DNA of 36,409 nucleotides from Chloroflexota bacterium (lineage in GTDB: Bacteria > Chloroflexota > Limnocylindria > Limnocylindrales > CSP1-4): the NCBI GenBank assembly GCA_003156975.1, contig PMIE01000048.1, positions 13,408-49,816 of the forward strand, given 5' to 3'. Each line of letters starts with the position of its first letter. Positions within the stretch are counted from its first letter, which is position 1. Below the pieces are notes generated by a model. It searched no databases and had not been told where the DNA came from. It saw only the letters and a program-made list of their open reading frames with translations. This document shows, piece by piece, positions 1 to 10,081 of this stretch. Both the position numbers and the translations under genes were made by a program.

Positions 1-30
1 ATCTTCAACCCCAAACTCAGGGACATCTAA
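1..30 (+). CDS. C-terminal end of an upstream CDS, probably ABC transporter permease (truncated by window edge)
   Basis: Frame reads IFNPKLRDI then TAA, ending 4 nt before the ATPase gene; typical end of Opp/Dpp permease by context. Confidence 0.5.
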   Translation: MFNPKLRDI

Positions 31-33
31 CCC

Positions 34-996
34 GTGAGCCTTCAAGTTACGGACCTCCGGGTCTACTACAGAACGCTGGCCGGCGACGTCAAGGCCCTCG
101 ATGGGGCCACCTTCTCAATCGCCGACAAGGAAATCATGGGCCTCGCGGGCGAGTCCGGCTGCGGCAAGTCAACACTTGGCAACAGCCTGATCCGGCTCGA
201 TGGACGCATGAAGTACATCGGCGGCAGTGTCAATCTCGACGGCAATGAGCTGCCCATCTGGGACCAGACGGGCATGAACGAGTTCCGTTTCAAACAAGTC
301 TCGGTGATCCCGCAGTACGCCATGAGCGCGATGAACCCCACTCGCAAGATCGGCAAGATGATCGGCGAACTCGTGGAATCGCGTGGGATCAGCTACGAAG
401 AGATCAAGTCCGAACTCGATCGTCGGGTCGACCTTGTCGGCCTGGACGAGGATGTTCTGAACCGCTACCCGATGGAACTCTCGGGCGGCATGAAGCAGCG
501 CATGGTGATGGTCATCTCAACGTTGCTGGACCCATCGCTGCTGATCGCCGACGAAGTCACGTCCGCCCTTGACGTTTCCACTCAAAGGGCAGTTGCGGAG
601 ACTCTCGTTAGCTTCCGCGACCATGGTTTCGTCAAGAGCATGATCGTCATTACTCACGACGTCTCGATCCTGTACCAGACGGCAGACACGATCCTGATCA
701 TGTACGCGGGCAAACTGGCCGAGAAGGCCCCCACGAAGACCATCATCGAGAAGCCGCTTCACCCCTACACCAGGATGCTGATCTCGTCTCTGCCCGAAGT
801 GGGCGTCCGGTATGAGACGAAGAAGCTCGTCGGAATTCCGGGCAGTCCTCCTTCGCTCTTGAACCCGCCGACGGGCTGCCGCTTCCGAGCGCGCTGCCCG
901 CTTGCGTTCGCCAAGTGCGCGGAAGAACCGCCATTCATCAAGATCGCGAACGACCACGAGGTCGCCTGCTGGAAGGCCACCGGATCAGATGCTTAG
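34..996 (+). CDS. ABC transporter ATP-binding protein, oligopeptide (OppD/DppD) type
   Basis: Walker A GESGCGKS, signature LSGGMKQR, Walker B LLIADEVTSALD, C-terminal GCRFRARCP oligopeptide-ABC extension; GTG start. Confidence 0.93.
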   Translation: MSLQVTDLRVYYRTLAGDVKALDGATFSIADKEIMGLAGESGCGKSTLGNSLIRLDGRMKYIGGSVNLDGNELPIWDQTGMNEFRFKQVSVIPQYAMSAMNPTRKIGKMIGELVESRGISYEEIKSELDRRVDLVGLDEDVLNRYPMELSGGMKQRMVMVISTLLDPSLLIADEVTSALDVSTQRAVAETLVSFRDHGFVKSMIVITHDVSILYQTADTILIMYAGKLAEKAPTKTIIEKPLHPYTRMLISSLPEVGVRYETKKLVGIPGSPPSLLNPPTGCRFRARCPLAFAKCAEEPPFIKIANDHEVACWKATGSDA

Positions 997-1951
997 CCTC
1001 AACAGAGTCTCCAAGTTCTACAAGATCGGCACCTTCGGCGGCAAGGAGCTGGCGGCCGTACGCGACGTCAGCTTCGACGTGAACCGCGGCGAGGTCGTCT
1101 CGCTAATCGGCGAGAGCGGGAGCGGAAAGACGACCATCGGCAAGATGGTGCTGAAGCTGATCGAGATCAGCCGGGGCTCCATCACCTTCGATGGCACGGA
1201 CGTGGCGGGCATCAAGGGTGGGGCCGTGAAGTCCTACTACCGCGAAGTGCAGGGGGTCTTCCAGGACCCATTCAGCTCGTACAACCCCATCTTCAAGGCG
1301 GATCGCGTTTTCACCATGATCCGCAGCGAGTACTACCCGGAAATGTCCCGTTCCGATTGGGACGCCAAGGTCGAGACCGCACTGGCGGGCGTTAGCCTCG
1401 AGCCCGACCAGGTGCTCAACAAGTACCCACATCAGCTCAGCGGCGGCCAATTGCAGCGGCTGCTCGTGGCTCGGGCGCTCTTGCTGGATCTCAAGTTCCT
1501 CGTGGCAGACGAGATCATCAGCATGCTCGACGCCTCCACCAGAATCGACGTCCTGAACCTGTTGGCAGAGTTAAAGGACCGTGGGATGGGGATTCTGTTC
1601 ATCACCCACGACCTCTCACTTGGCAACTACATCAGCCAAAAGACGGTGATCCTTCGGCGCGGGGTCGTCGTAGAAATGGGCGCCACGGACAAGGTGTTTG
1701 GCAATCCAACTCACCCTTACACCAAAGTCCTGATCTCCTCCGTGCCGCAACTCCATAAGAAATGGGCTGAAGTGGAGGCTGAGATCCAGGCTCACGGCGG
1801 AGACCACGATGGCGTGTGCCTCTATCACGAAGCGTATCCGCCGACTGGCCAGGCCGGCGATGGCCCCGGCGATCGCCCAGCGATGGTTAAGGTAGAAGAC
1901 GATCACTTCGTCGGCTGCTTCGATCTCGGCCAGGGGATCTGCAAGGCCTAG
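989..1951 (+). CDS. ABC transporter ATP-binding protein, OppF/DppF type
   Basis: Walker A GESGSGKT, LSGGQLQR, FLVADEIISMLDAS; ATG 989 overlaps the end of the upstream gene (ORF track start 902 is too early). Confidence 0.92.
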   Translation: MLSLNRVSKFYKIGTFGGKELAAVRDVSFDVNRGEVVSLIGESGSGKTTIGKMVLKLIEISRGSITFDGTDVAGIKGGAVKSYYREVQGVFQDPFSSYNPIFKADRVFTMIRSEYYPEMSRSDWDAKVETALAGVSLEPDQVLNKYPHQLSGGQLQRLLVARALLLDLKFLVADEIISMLDASTRIDVLNLLAELKDRGMGILFITHDLSLGNYISQKTVILRRGVVVEMGATDKVFGNPTHPYTKVLISSVPQLHKKWAEVEAEIQAHGGDHDGVCLYHEAYPPTGQAGDGPGDRPAMVKVEDDHFVGCFDLGQGICKA

Positions 1952-1962
1952 TTCGGGACCAA

Positions 1963-2019
1963 GGCCCCAGGGCGTGGAGGATCGGGAGTCATCCCCTCGG
2001 TTCGCTACTGCCCGGGGCC
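1963..2019 (+). terminator. possible stem-loop between ATPase operon and GH94 gene
   Basis: GGCCCCAGGGC (1963-1973) can pair with GCCCGGGGCC (2010-2019) with a 1-nt bulge; no U-tract. Confidence 0.25.
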
Positions 2020-2040
2020 GCGGGTCTACAGTGGGTGGCC

Positions 2041-2059
2041 ACATGCGGCATCCGCATGT
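2041..2059. promoter_or_regulatory. perfect palindrome, candidate operator of the GH94 genes
   Basis: ACATGCGG-CAT-CCGCATGT, 8-bp perfect arms, just upstream of GGGAGGAGC and ATG 2074. Confidence 0.5.
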
Positions 2060-2073
2060 CCGGGAGGAGCTTC

Positions 2074-4524
2074 ATGCGCTACGGCAATTTCGACGATGAG
2101 GCGCGCGAGTACGTCATCACCAGGCCGGACACGCCGCTCCCCTGGATCAACTACCTGGGCAACGAGGCCTACTTCGGGATCATCTCGAACACCGCGGGCG
2201 GCTACTCCTTCTACCGCGACGCGCGCCTTCGCCGCCTGACTCGATACCGCTACAACAACGCACCGCTGGATCTCGGCGGGCGCTACATCTACCTCCGGGA
2301 CGACGACTCGAGCGAGTTCTGGAGCCCGAGCTGGCAGCCGACTCAGCGCGATCTCGAGGACTACAGCTGCCGGCACGGTTTGGGCTACTCGATCATCGGC
2401 TCCCGCTACCGCGGCATTCGGGCCGAAACGTGCTACTTCGTGCCGCTCGGCGAGAACCTGGAGATCTGGCGCGTCCGGGTGACGAACGAGCGCTCCGCCC
2501 CGGCGAAGGTCTCGCTCTTCAGCTCGGTTGAGTTCTGCCTGTGGGAAGCGCTGGAGGACAACACCAACTTCCAGCGCAATTACTCGACCGGCCAGGTGGA
2601 AGTCGAGGACGGGGTCATCTATCACAAGACGGAGTACCGCGAGCGGCGCAACCACTTCGCGTACTTCGCCTGCTCCGAGCCGCTGGCCGGCTGGGAGACG
2701 CAACGCGAGGCGTTCCTGGGGCCCTACCGCGGCTGGGATCGCCCGATCGTGGTAGAGCAGGGCAAGGCGACAGATTCGATGGCTCACGGCTGGCAGCCCA
2801 TGGGCTCTCACCACGTCCGCCTCGAGCTGGCCGCCGGCGAGACGAGGGAAGTCGAATTCGTGCTCGGATACAGCGAGAACCCTGCGGAACGCAAGTTCGA
2901 TCCTCCGGGTTCTCAGCGCATCGACAAGCGGACCGTCAAGCCGGTCATCGCCAGGTACCTGGCGCCCGCGGCCGTGGCCGAGGCTTTCGACGCCCTGCGC
3001 GCCTACTGGACGGATCTACTCGGCACCTTCCAGATCGAGACCGGCAACGAGCACGTCGATCGGATGGTCAACATCTGGAACGCATACCAGTGCATGGTCA
3101 CGTTCAACCTCTCGAGATCGGCCTCGTTGTTCGAGTCCGGCATCGGACGGGGGATGGGCTTCCGCGACTCAAATCAGGACTTGCTCGGCTTCGTCCACAT
3201 GATCCCGGCAAGGGCGAGGGAACGGATCCTGGACATCGCCGCGACACAGCTCCCCACAGGCGGCGCCTACCACCAGTACCAGCCACTGACCAAACGTGGC
3301 AACAACGAGGTTGGATCCGGCTTCAACGACGACCCGGCCTGGCTGGTCCTGGGCGTGGCGGCGTATCTCAAGGAAACCGGAGACACGAGCCTTCTCGACG
3401 AGCTGGTCCCGTACGACAACAAGCCCGGTTCCGAGAAGCCGCTGTACGAGCACCTTGAGCGCTCCATCCAGTACACGCTCGACCGCCTGGGGCCCCACTA
3501 CCTGCCGCTCATCGGGCGGGCCGACTGGAACGACTGCCTGAACCTGAACTGCTTCTCCGAGACGCCGGGTGAGTCGTTCCAGACGACGGAGAACAAGGCC
3601 GGCGGGGTCGCGGAGTCGGTCTTCATCGGCGGCCTGTTCGTCCTGGCGGCCCGGGAGATGGAGGGAATTGCCACCCGTCGGGGCGATGCGGTCGAAGCGG
3701 CCTTGTGCCACGACGTGGCCATCGCCATGACCGGCGCCGTCGAGACGGCCGGTTGGGACGGCGCCTGGTTCCGGCGCGCCTACGACTACTTCGGCAACGT
3801 CGTCGGCTCGGCCCAAAGCGAAGAGGGCCAGATCTTCATAGAGCCGCAGGGCATGTGCATCCTGGCCGGCATCGGCCTCGATGACGGCAAGGCAGTGCAG
3901 GCGCTCGGCTCGGTCCGGGAGAAGCTCGCGACACCGCACGGCATCGTCCTGCAGACCCCGGCCTATACGCACTACTACCTGAATCTGGGGGAGATCTCCA
4001 CATATCCGGAGGGATACAAGGAGAACGCGGGCATCTTCTGCCACACCAACCCGTGGCTGATGATCGCCGAGTCCATGGCCGGCAACGGCGAGGGCGCCCT
4101 GGACTACTACATGCGGATCAACCCTTCCGCGCGCGAGGGGATCTCCGAGATCCACCGCTGCGAGCCCTATGTCTACGCCCAGATGATCGCCGGCAAGGAT
4201 GCGCCGACTCATGGAGAGGCGAAGAACTCCTGGTTGAGCGGCACGGCCGCGTGGAACTTCGTGGCAATCAGCCAGTGGATCCTGGGCATCCGGCCCGAGC
4301 ACGACGGCCTCCGGATAGACCCGGTGCTGCCGGCAGACTGGGGCGAGTTCACGGTCCATCGCCGGTTCCGCGACGCCACGTATCGGATCGTGATCCGAAA
4401 GGCGGCCGGCAAGACCGGTCGCGTGGGCTCTTTGCTTGTGGATGGCCGTGAGATCCAGGGAAACCTCGCCCCGCTCCCGGCTACTCCCGGCAAGACGATC
4501 GAGGTGGAGGCGTTCGTCAGGTGA
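2074..4524 (+). CDS. GH94 glycoside phosphorylase (cellobiose phosphorylase-like)
   Basis: YGNFDDEAREYVITRPDTPLPWINYLGNEAYFGIISNTAGGYSFYRDARLRRLTRYRYN and RADWNDCLNLNC (DWND) motifs; start 2074 preferred over 2035 because of GGGAGGAGC. Confidence 0.9.
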   Translation: MRYGNFDDEAREYVITRPDTPLPWINYLGNEAYFGIISNTAGGYSFYRDARLRRLTRYRYNNAPLDLGGRYIYLRDDDSSEFWSPSWQPTQRDLEDYSCRHGLGYSIIGSRYRGIRAETCYFVPLGENLEIWRVRVTNERSAPAKVSLFSSVEFCLWEALEDNTNFQRNYSTGQVEVEDGVIYHKTEYRERRNHFAYFACSEPLAGWETQREAFLGPYRGWDRPIVVEQGKATDSMAHGWQPMGSHHVRLELAAGETREVEFVLGYSENPAERKFDPPGSQRIDKRTVKPVIARYLAPAAVAEAFDALRAYWTDLLGTFQIETGNEHVDRMVNIWNAYQCMVTFNLSRSASLFESGIGRGMGFRDSNQDLLGFVHMIPARARERILDIAATQLPTGGAYHQYQPLTKRGNNEVGSGFNDDPAWLVLGVAAYLKETGDTSLLDELVPYDNKPGSEKPLYEHLERSIQYTLDRLGPHYLPLIGRADWNDCLNLNCFSETPGESFQTTENKAGGVAESVFIGGLFVLAAREMEGIATRRGDAVEAALCHDVAIAMTGAVETAGWDGAWFRRAYDYFGNVVGSAQSEEGQIFIEPQGMCILAGIGLDDGKAVQALGSVREKLATPHGIVLQTPAYTHYYLNLGEISTYPEGYKENAGIFCHTNPWLMIAESMAGNGEGALDYYMRINPSAREGISEIHRCEPYVYAQMIAGKDAPTHGEAKNSWLSGTAAWNFVAISQWILGIRPEHDGLRIDPVLPADWGEFTVHRRFRDATYRIVIRKAAGKTGRVGSLLVDGREIQGNLAPLPATPGKTIEVEAFVR

Positions 4525-6947
4525 GTGAAGAGGCGGCGGCCATCGGCGTCAACCCATACGGGTACTTCGACGAGGCCGCCCGAGAGTACGTCATCACCAG
4601 GCCGGATACGCCCACGCCCTGGATCAACTACATCGGCGAGGGCCGCTATGGCGGCATCGTCTCCAACACCGGTGGCGGCTATTCGTTCGATCGCGATCCG
4701 CGGAACCGCCGAGTTACCCGCTACCGCTACAACGCCATTCCGGCGGATCAGCCGGGCCGGTATGTCTACCTGCGCGACCAGGAGACCGGTGAGTATTGGA
4801 GCCCCACGTGGCAGCCGGTCCGGCGGGACCTCGATGCCTACGAGTGCCGTCACGGCACGGCGTATACGCGCATTGCCAGTACATATAGAGGGATCGAGGC
4901 GGAGATCACGTACTTCGTCCCGCCCAGCCCCGCCGATGAGCCCGTCCCTTGCGAATTGTGGATTCTGCGTGTTCGCAACACGGGCACGGCCCCACGGCGC
5001 CTGCGCGCCTTCAGCTACGCCGAGTTCAGCTTCTTCGACGCCCACAACGACATGGTCAACCTCGACTGGGCCCAGCACATCGTCTTCAGCTCATGCGAAG
5101 ACGATGTCATTCGAGTCAGGACGAAGTTCAATCCGCTTGTCTACTTCTTCGGATCGAGCGAGAGCCCGGTCGGCTACACCTGCGATCGTGAGGATTTCGT
5201 CGGCCGCAGCCGCGACCTTTCGGACCCGATCGTCGTCGAGACCGGTGAGCCCAGCAACGCCCCGTCCCCACGAGGCAACAGCGTGGGGTCGCTGACTCAT
5301 GAAATGGACCTGGCGCCGGGCGAGGAGCGCCGGATGGTGTACGTCATGGGCGCCACGGAACGACCGGCCGAGATCGCCCGAACCGTTGCTCGTTTCAAGA
5401 ACCCTGCCGAGGTAGACGCGGCATTGGCCGGGCTCCGCGAGGATTGGGATGCCTACCTCTCGCGCTTCACTGTCGAGACGCCGGACGCCGACACGAACGC
5501 AATGCTCAACTTCTGGAACCCGGTCCAGTGCCGGACCACGCTCTACTGGTCCCGATTCGTCTCCGGCTACGAAACCGGCATGGGGCGCGGCATGGGCACG
5601 CGGGACAGCGGCCAGGACACGCTCGGCACGATGCATACCGTTCCGGACCATGCCCGGCGGATGTTGACTCGAATCTGGGAGATGCAGTTCACCGACGGGC
5701 ATACGTGGCACCAGTTCTTCCCGCTCACCGGCGAGGGCGGACCGGGTCTGGCAGCGGAGTACCCGGAGTGGCCGCAATGGTTCTCCGACGATCACCTCTG
5801 GCTGGTCATCGCGGTCTGCGCCTACTTGCGCGAAACCGGCGACTTCGCCTACCTGGACCAGCGCCTGCCCTTCGTGGACGGCGGCGAGGAGACCGTCTGG
5901 GTGCACATCCTGCGGGCGGTCGAGTTCACGCTCGCGAACCTCGGCCCTCACGGTCTGCCCCGATCCGGCTTCTCCGACTGGAACGACACGCTCAACGTCG
6001 ACCACGGCTCCGGCAAAGCGGAGAGCGTCTGGACGGGCACACAGTTCTGCCGGGCGATGCTCGACCTGGCCGACATCTGCCGGCACGCCGATCGCAAGTC
6101 GGAGGCTCTGGCGGGCATCGAGGCCGAGGCGGCAGCAAGGTTCGTGAGGCTGCATGCGGAGATGGCCGCGGCGATCAACGGCTGCGCCTGGGACGGCGCC
6201 TGGTACGCCCGTTCGTTCGATGACGAGGGCTTGCCGATCGGGGTCTCGGGTGCGGCGCACCACGCCATCGACTTGATTCCCCAGAGTTGGTCGGTGATCG
6301 GCGAGGTTGCCACGCGCGAGCGAGGCGAGCAGGCGATGCGATCGGCCGACGAGAAGCTCAATACGAAGTTCGGGCTGGCCCTTCTCTGGCCGCCCTACGA
6401 CGGCTTCGACCCGCGCATTTGCGGCACGTCGACCTTCGTGCCAGGGGCGAAGGAGAACGGCGGGATCTTCTGCCACTCCAACCCGTGGTCCATGGTGGCC
6501 GCCGCGATGCTCGGTTGGGGCGACGAGGCCTACCGCTACTACCGCCAGATCCTGCCCCTCGCCCGGACCGACTCGGACGTATACAAGGTGGAGCCGTACG
6601 TCTACCCGCAGAACATCTGCGGGCCGGCTCACCCATCCTTCGGGATGGCCCGCAACGCCTGGCTCACCGGGGCGGCGGCATGGACCTGCGTCGCCGCCAC
6701 CCAATGGATCCTCGGCATCCGCCCAACCTTCGAGGGGCTGCGCGTGGCCCCGGCAATGCCACTGCACTGGCCCGGCTTCAAGGCCCATCGCGAATTCCGC
6801 GGCACGGCCTACGAGATCTCCGTGAGTCGAGAGGGGCAGGGGAATGGGGTCTCGCTGATGGTCGACGGAGTGGCCGTTCCGGGCGACACGGTGCCGCTGC
6901 CGACGCCCGGGACCGCGGTAGTCCGAGTGGAAGTCGTCCTGCGCTGA
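4521..6947 (+). CDS. GH94 glycoside phosphorylase, second paralog
   Basis: Same N-terminal signature (EAAREYVITRPDTPTPWINYIGEGRYGGIVSNTGGGYSFDRD) and SDWNDTLNVDHG; 4-nt overlap with upstream paralog. Confidence 0.9.
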   Translation: MSEEAAAIGVNPYGYFDEAAREYVITRPDTPTPWINYIGEGRYGGIVSNTGGGYSFDRDPRNRRVTRYRYNAIPADQPGRYVYLRDQETGEYWSPTWQPVRRDLDAYECRHGTAYTRIASTYRGIEAEITYFVPPSPADEPVPCELWILRVRNTGTAPRRLRAFSYAEFSFFDAHNDMVNLDWAQHIVFSSCEDDVIRVRTKFNPLVYFFGSSESPVGYTCDREDFVGRSRDLSDPIVVETGEPSNAPSPRGNSVGSLTHEMDLAPGEERRMVYVMGATERPAEIARTVARFKNPAEVDAALAGLREDWDAYLSRFTVETPDADTNAMLNFWNPVQCRTTLYWSRFVSGYETGMGRGMGTRDSGQDTLGTMHTVPDHARRMLTRIWEMQFTDGHTWHQFFPLTGEGGPGLAAEYPEWPQWFSDDHLWLVIAVCAYLRETGDFAYLDQRLPFVDGGEETVWVHILRAVEFTLANLGPHGLPRSGFSDWNDTLNVDHGSGKAESVWTGTQFCRAMLDLADICRHADRKSEALAGIEAEAAARFVRLHAEMAAAINGCAWDGAWYARSFDDEGLPIGVSGAAHHAIDLIPQSWSVIGEVATRERGEQAMRSADEKLNTKFGLALLWPPYDGFDPRICGTSTFVPGAKENGGIFCHSNPWSMVAAAMLGWGDEAYRYYRQILPLARTDSDVYKVEPYVYPQNICGPAHPSFGMARNAWLTGAAAWTCVAATQWILGIRPTFEGLRVAPAMPLHWPGFKAHREFRGTAYEISVSREGQGNGVSLMVDGVAVPGDTVPLPTPGTAVVRVEVVLR

Positions 6948-7123
6948 CGGCCCGTCGGCACAGGCTCAGGCGCCGCGTTCCGGCAATGGGACACCTTTCG
7001 ACTCGCGCGACCGGGTCGTCAGGGGTTAGAGTGACGAAGTCGCCGCCTGGAGGCTCTCCCGGCGGTCATCCCGTGACCATATCCCGTCCGGCACCGGGCC
7101 GGAAACCGCTGAGGTAGTTCGCG

Positions 7124-7681
7124 GTGTCGACCGGCGTACTGTTGCCTCTTCTCGTCTTCGCGGCTCTGGGTCTGCCCATCTTCGCCCTGCTATGGCGCGT
7201 CTTCGTGGTGGGCGGTGAGCTGCGGCGGGACGCCCAGCATGGCCGCGCGGCGAAGGACCTCGCTCATCGAGCGGACTGGTCCCTGGCCGAGCTCTCGGAG
7301 ATCGTGGACGATATTCGCCGGCACAAGACGGGACCCGAGGCCGGCGCAGCGAGCCTTGCGGCCTCCGAGGAAGCGCTGCGTCGGTACGCTGTGGAAGCCG
7401 AGGCAATCGACAAGCGCGCAACGCATGCCGAGGGCGGGGGCCTGTTGCCCGAGATAGAACGCGCCCAGCGAGCCGTCGAGCTGATCGAATACGGCCGCGG
7501 GCTGATGCTCGATCCACACGCCGACGCCAGCGAGGGCGAGACTTCCGTCAAGCGCGGCTACCTCAACCTATTGCACGCTCGGGAGGCGATCCGCGCCAGG
7601 GGCGCCGAGATCGAAGCCGGCGTGCTCCCGCCCTCCGCCCGGCCGAACACGGACCCACTCGGCCCGAGCCGCAAGCGTTAG
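7124..7681 (+). CDS. hypothetical protein with N-terminal membrane segment
   Basis: 185 aa; hydrophobic N-terminus LLPLLVFAALGLPIFALLWRVFVV then helical, charged region. Confidence 0.6.
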   Translation: MSTGVLLPLLVFAALGLPIFALLWRVFVVGGELRRDAQHGRAAKDLAHRADWSLAELSEIVDDIRRHKTGPEAGAASLAASEEALRRYAVEAEAIDKRATHAEGGGLLPEIERAQRAVELIEYGRGLMLDPHADASEGETSVKRGYLNLLHAREAIRARGAEIEAGVLPPSARPNTDPLGPSRKR

Positions 7682-7783
7682 GGCGGAAGCGGGCGACAGC
7701 ACACCTCGGGCCACGACCGGCCTGCCCGCCCCTCGGTGCTATTCTCGCGGGAGCCGGAGTGGCATTTGTCTGGAGGTCTGTCG

Positions 7784-8257
7784 ATGCGGTGTCCGCGATG
7801 CGGCGAACGGGAGACCCGGGTCGTGGACTCGCGTGACCTGGACGAAGCCAGCATCCGACGCCGCCGCGAATGCGAGACGTGTGGAGCCCGCTTCACGACC
7901 TACGAGCGCATCGAGGCCCCGCGGCTGGTCGTCGTCAAGCGCGATGGCTCTCGAGTTGAGTTCGACCGCGAGAAGCTCGTCTCGGGCTTTCGCAAAGCCC
8001 TGACGCGACGGCCGCTGCCGGAAGATGCCGCAGAGCAGGCCGCGGACCAGATCGAGGCTCAGCTGCGGGCCGGCGGCGCCACCGAGGTGGACTCGTCGGA
8101 GATCGGCAGGATGGCGATGGACAAGCTGCGGACGCTGGATCAGATCGCCTACATTCGTTTCGCCAGCGTGTACCAGAGCTTCGAGGACATCGAGACGCTG
8201 AAGCGGGAGGTCGACAACCTGTACGCCCAGCGCGAAAGCGGAGCCACCGTCAAATGA
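7784..8257 (+). CDS. nrdR: NrdR transcriptional repressor
   Basis: [42 protein letters not shown] zinc ribbon plus ATP-cone; TGGAGG RBS; possible extended -10 TGCTATTCT at 7737-7745. Confidence 0.95.
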   Translation: MRCPRCGERETRVVDSRDLDEASIRRRRECETCGARFTTYERIEAPRLVVVKRDGSRVEFDREKLVSGFRKALTRRPLPEDAAEQAADQIEAQLRAGGATEVDSSEIGRMAMDKLRTLDQIAYIRFASVYQSFEDIETLKREVDNLYAQRESGATVK

Positions 8258-8862
8258 GCGTTCTCTCAGATCGCGACATAGGGGTCGCCCTGGCCACCGG
8301 CCGGATTCGAGTGGATCCGTACGACCCCGCGGACCTGCAGCCGTCTTCCATCGATCTGCATCTGGACCGAAGCTTCCGCGTCTTCCGCAACAACCGCTAC
8401 CCGTTCATCGACGTCCGCTCCCCGCAGCCGGACCTGACGGAGCTCCTCAACGTCACCGACGACGAGCCGTTCGTTCTGCATCCCGGCGAGTTCGTGCTGG
8501 GCCAGACGATCGAATGGGTGGAGTTGCCGGACGATCTTGTCGCCCGTCTCGAGGGCAAGTCCTCCCTGGGCCGGCTCGGCCTGCTCATCCATTCGACCGC
8601 GGGTTATGTCGATCCCGGCTGGAAGGGCAAGCTCACACTCGAGCTTTCGAACGTCGCCAACTTGCCGATCGCGCTGTACTTTGGGATGAAGATCGGGCAG
8701 ATCAGCTTCTTCGAGATGTCCAGCCCGGTCGATCGGCCGTACGGCTCGGCGGGCCTGGGTTCGAAATACCAGGGCCAGTCAGAGCCGACGGCCTCTGCCT
8801 ACTTCCGGGATTTCGACAGTGGACGCCGCAGTACAGCCGCGCCGGATAGGAGCGCTCGATGA
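8254..8862 (+). CDS. dcd: dCTP deaminase (dUMP-forming/bifunctional-like)
   Basis: [62 protein letters not shown]; closely resembles mycobacterial Dcd. Confidence 0.94.
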   Translation: MSVLSDRDIGVALATGRIRVDPYDPADLQPSSIDLHLDRSFRVFRNNRYPFIDVRSPQPDLTELLNVTDDEPFVLHPGEFVLGQTIEWVELPDDLVARLEGKSSLGRLGLLIHSTAGYVDPGWKGKLTLELSNVANLPIALYFGMKIGQISFFEMSSPVDRPYGSAGLGSKYQGQSEPTASAYFRDFDSGRRSTAAPDRSAR

Positions 8863-9722
8863 CAACGATGAACGAGGCCGTCCACTGGTCGGCGGACCTG
8901 GGCGGCGGCACCCGTGTGGCCCTGATCCAGGCCGGCCGGTTCCGTTCCGATGCGGGGGCCCTGCTGGGCGTGGTGCCGCGGATGATGTGGAATTCTCTCG
9001 TCGTGGACGAGATCGATCACGACCATCGAATCCTGCAAGCCCTCAACTGCCTGCTCGTGGAGACGCCGGCGGGGCGAGTTCTGGTCGAGACGGGCATCGG
9101 CGACCGCATCACAGAGAAGGGTCGGGCGATGCGGCAGTACGAGGGGACCTGGATTCTCCCCGCCCTGGAGGCGGCCGGCTTCGCCGCGGACACCGTCGAT
9201 GCGATTGCCCTCAGTCACCTCCACTACGACCACGCGGGCGGCATCCTGAAGTCCGACGGATCGCTGGCCTTCCCGCGCGCCAGGCTGGTTGCTCAGCGGG
9301 CCGAGTGGGAGGTCGCGCACGGATCGAACGCGCGTCTGGTGGCGAGCTACGACCAGCCTGAACTCGCGCTTGTCCGCGACCTTGGTCTTCAGTCCGCGCC
9401 GGAGGGCGAGACCGAGATCCTGCCGGGCGTGTCGGTCTTCCCAACCGGCGGTCATTCGGCCGGCCATCAGGGTGTCCTGGTCCGCGGCGCCGACCGAACG
9501 GTCGCGTTCTTCGGCGACCTCGCGATGAGACCGTGGAACGCGAATCCGAAATGGGTTACGGCGTTCGACGACTTCCCGCTCCACTCGGTGGCCGTCAAGA
9601 CCGAGCTCTTTGCCCGGGCCGCGGCCGACGGTTGGACCGTCGTCCTTTCCCACGAGCCCGTGCATCCCGTAGGCCGCATAACCCGCGACCGCGACCGGTT
9701 CGCGTTCGAGGCGGGCGAGTAG
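8859..9722 (+). CDS. MBL-fold metallo-hydrolase
   Basis: [11 protein letters not shown] motif, downstream [10 protein letters not shown] and GDLA; 4-nt overlap with dcd. Confidence 0.88.
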   Translation: MTTMNEAVHWSADLGGGTRVALIQAGRFRSDAGALLGVVPRMMWNSLVVDEIDHDHRILQALNCLLVETPAGRVLVETGIGDRITEKGRAMRQYEGTWILPALEAAGFAADTVDAIALSHLHYDHAGGILKSDGSLAFPRARLVAQRAEWEVAHGSNARLVASYDQPELALVRDLGLQSAPEGETEILPGVSVFPTGGHSAGHQGVLVRGADRTVAFFGDLAMRPWNANPKWVTAFDDFPLHSVAVKTELFARAAADGWTVVLSHEPVHPVGRITRDRDRFAFEAGE

Positions 9723-9812
9723 CGGGGGAGTAGCCGAGGAGTAGCCGGCGCGGGCCGGCCAACGAAGGCGCCGAGCCCGCGGAACCCACCCGACGCGGTA
9801 ACATCCCACCGA

Positions 9813-9889
9813 GCCCCCGTAGCTCAGTGGAATAGAGCGCCGCCGTCCTAAGGCGGGCGTCGTCGGTTCGAATCCGGCCGGGGGCGCCA
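9813..9889 (+). tRNA. tRNA-Arg(CCT), CCA encoded
   Basis: GCCCCCG/CGGGGGC acceptor stem, CCGCC-GTCCTAA-GGCGG anticodon arm (CCT), GGTTCGAAT T-loop, GCCA 3' end. Confidence 0.95.
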
Positions 9890-9955
9890 ATTGCCCGCGG
9901 CAGCCCACGAGCCAACGCAGCACCGCGTGAGCCAATGCGCCGGAGTAGGGGATCG

Positions 9956-10009
9956 CCACCGGACGGGTTCCGGCCACCGGGCGTGCCGCGGCCACCGGAC
10001 GCGCCACGT
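9956..10009. repeat. three imperfect 18-bp tandem repeats
   Basis: CCACCGGACGGGTTCCGG / CCACCGGGCGTGCCGCGG / CCACCGGACGCGCCACGT. Confidence 0.7.
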
Positions 10010-10081
10010 TCGCCGGACGAAGGCACTTCCGTCCCAACTGTCGTAGTCTCGGGCTCCAACCAGGGCAGCCGGAGGCGTCCC

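Noticed and set aside
3169-4359. Long minus-strand ORF (396 aa) inside the first GH94 gene
   Set aside because: Antisense shadow of a clear GH94 coding region in GC-rich DNA; no recognisable domain
5091-6788. 565-aa minus-strand ORF inside the second GH94 gene
   Set aside because: Same antisense shadow effect; plus-strand frame has clear family motifs
8799-10037. 412-aa minus-strand ORF spanning MBL gene and tRNA-Arg
   Set aside because: Runs antisense through a tRNA and a well-supported CDS; Arg/Ala/Pro-biased translation
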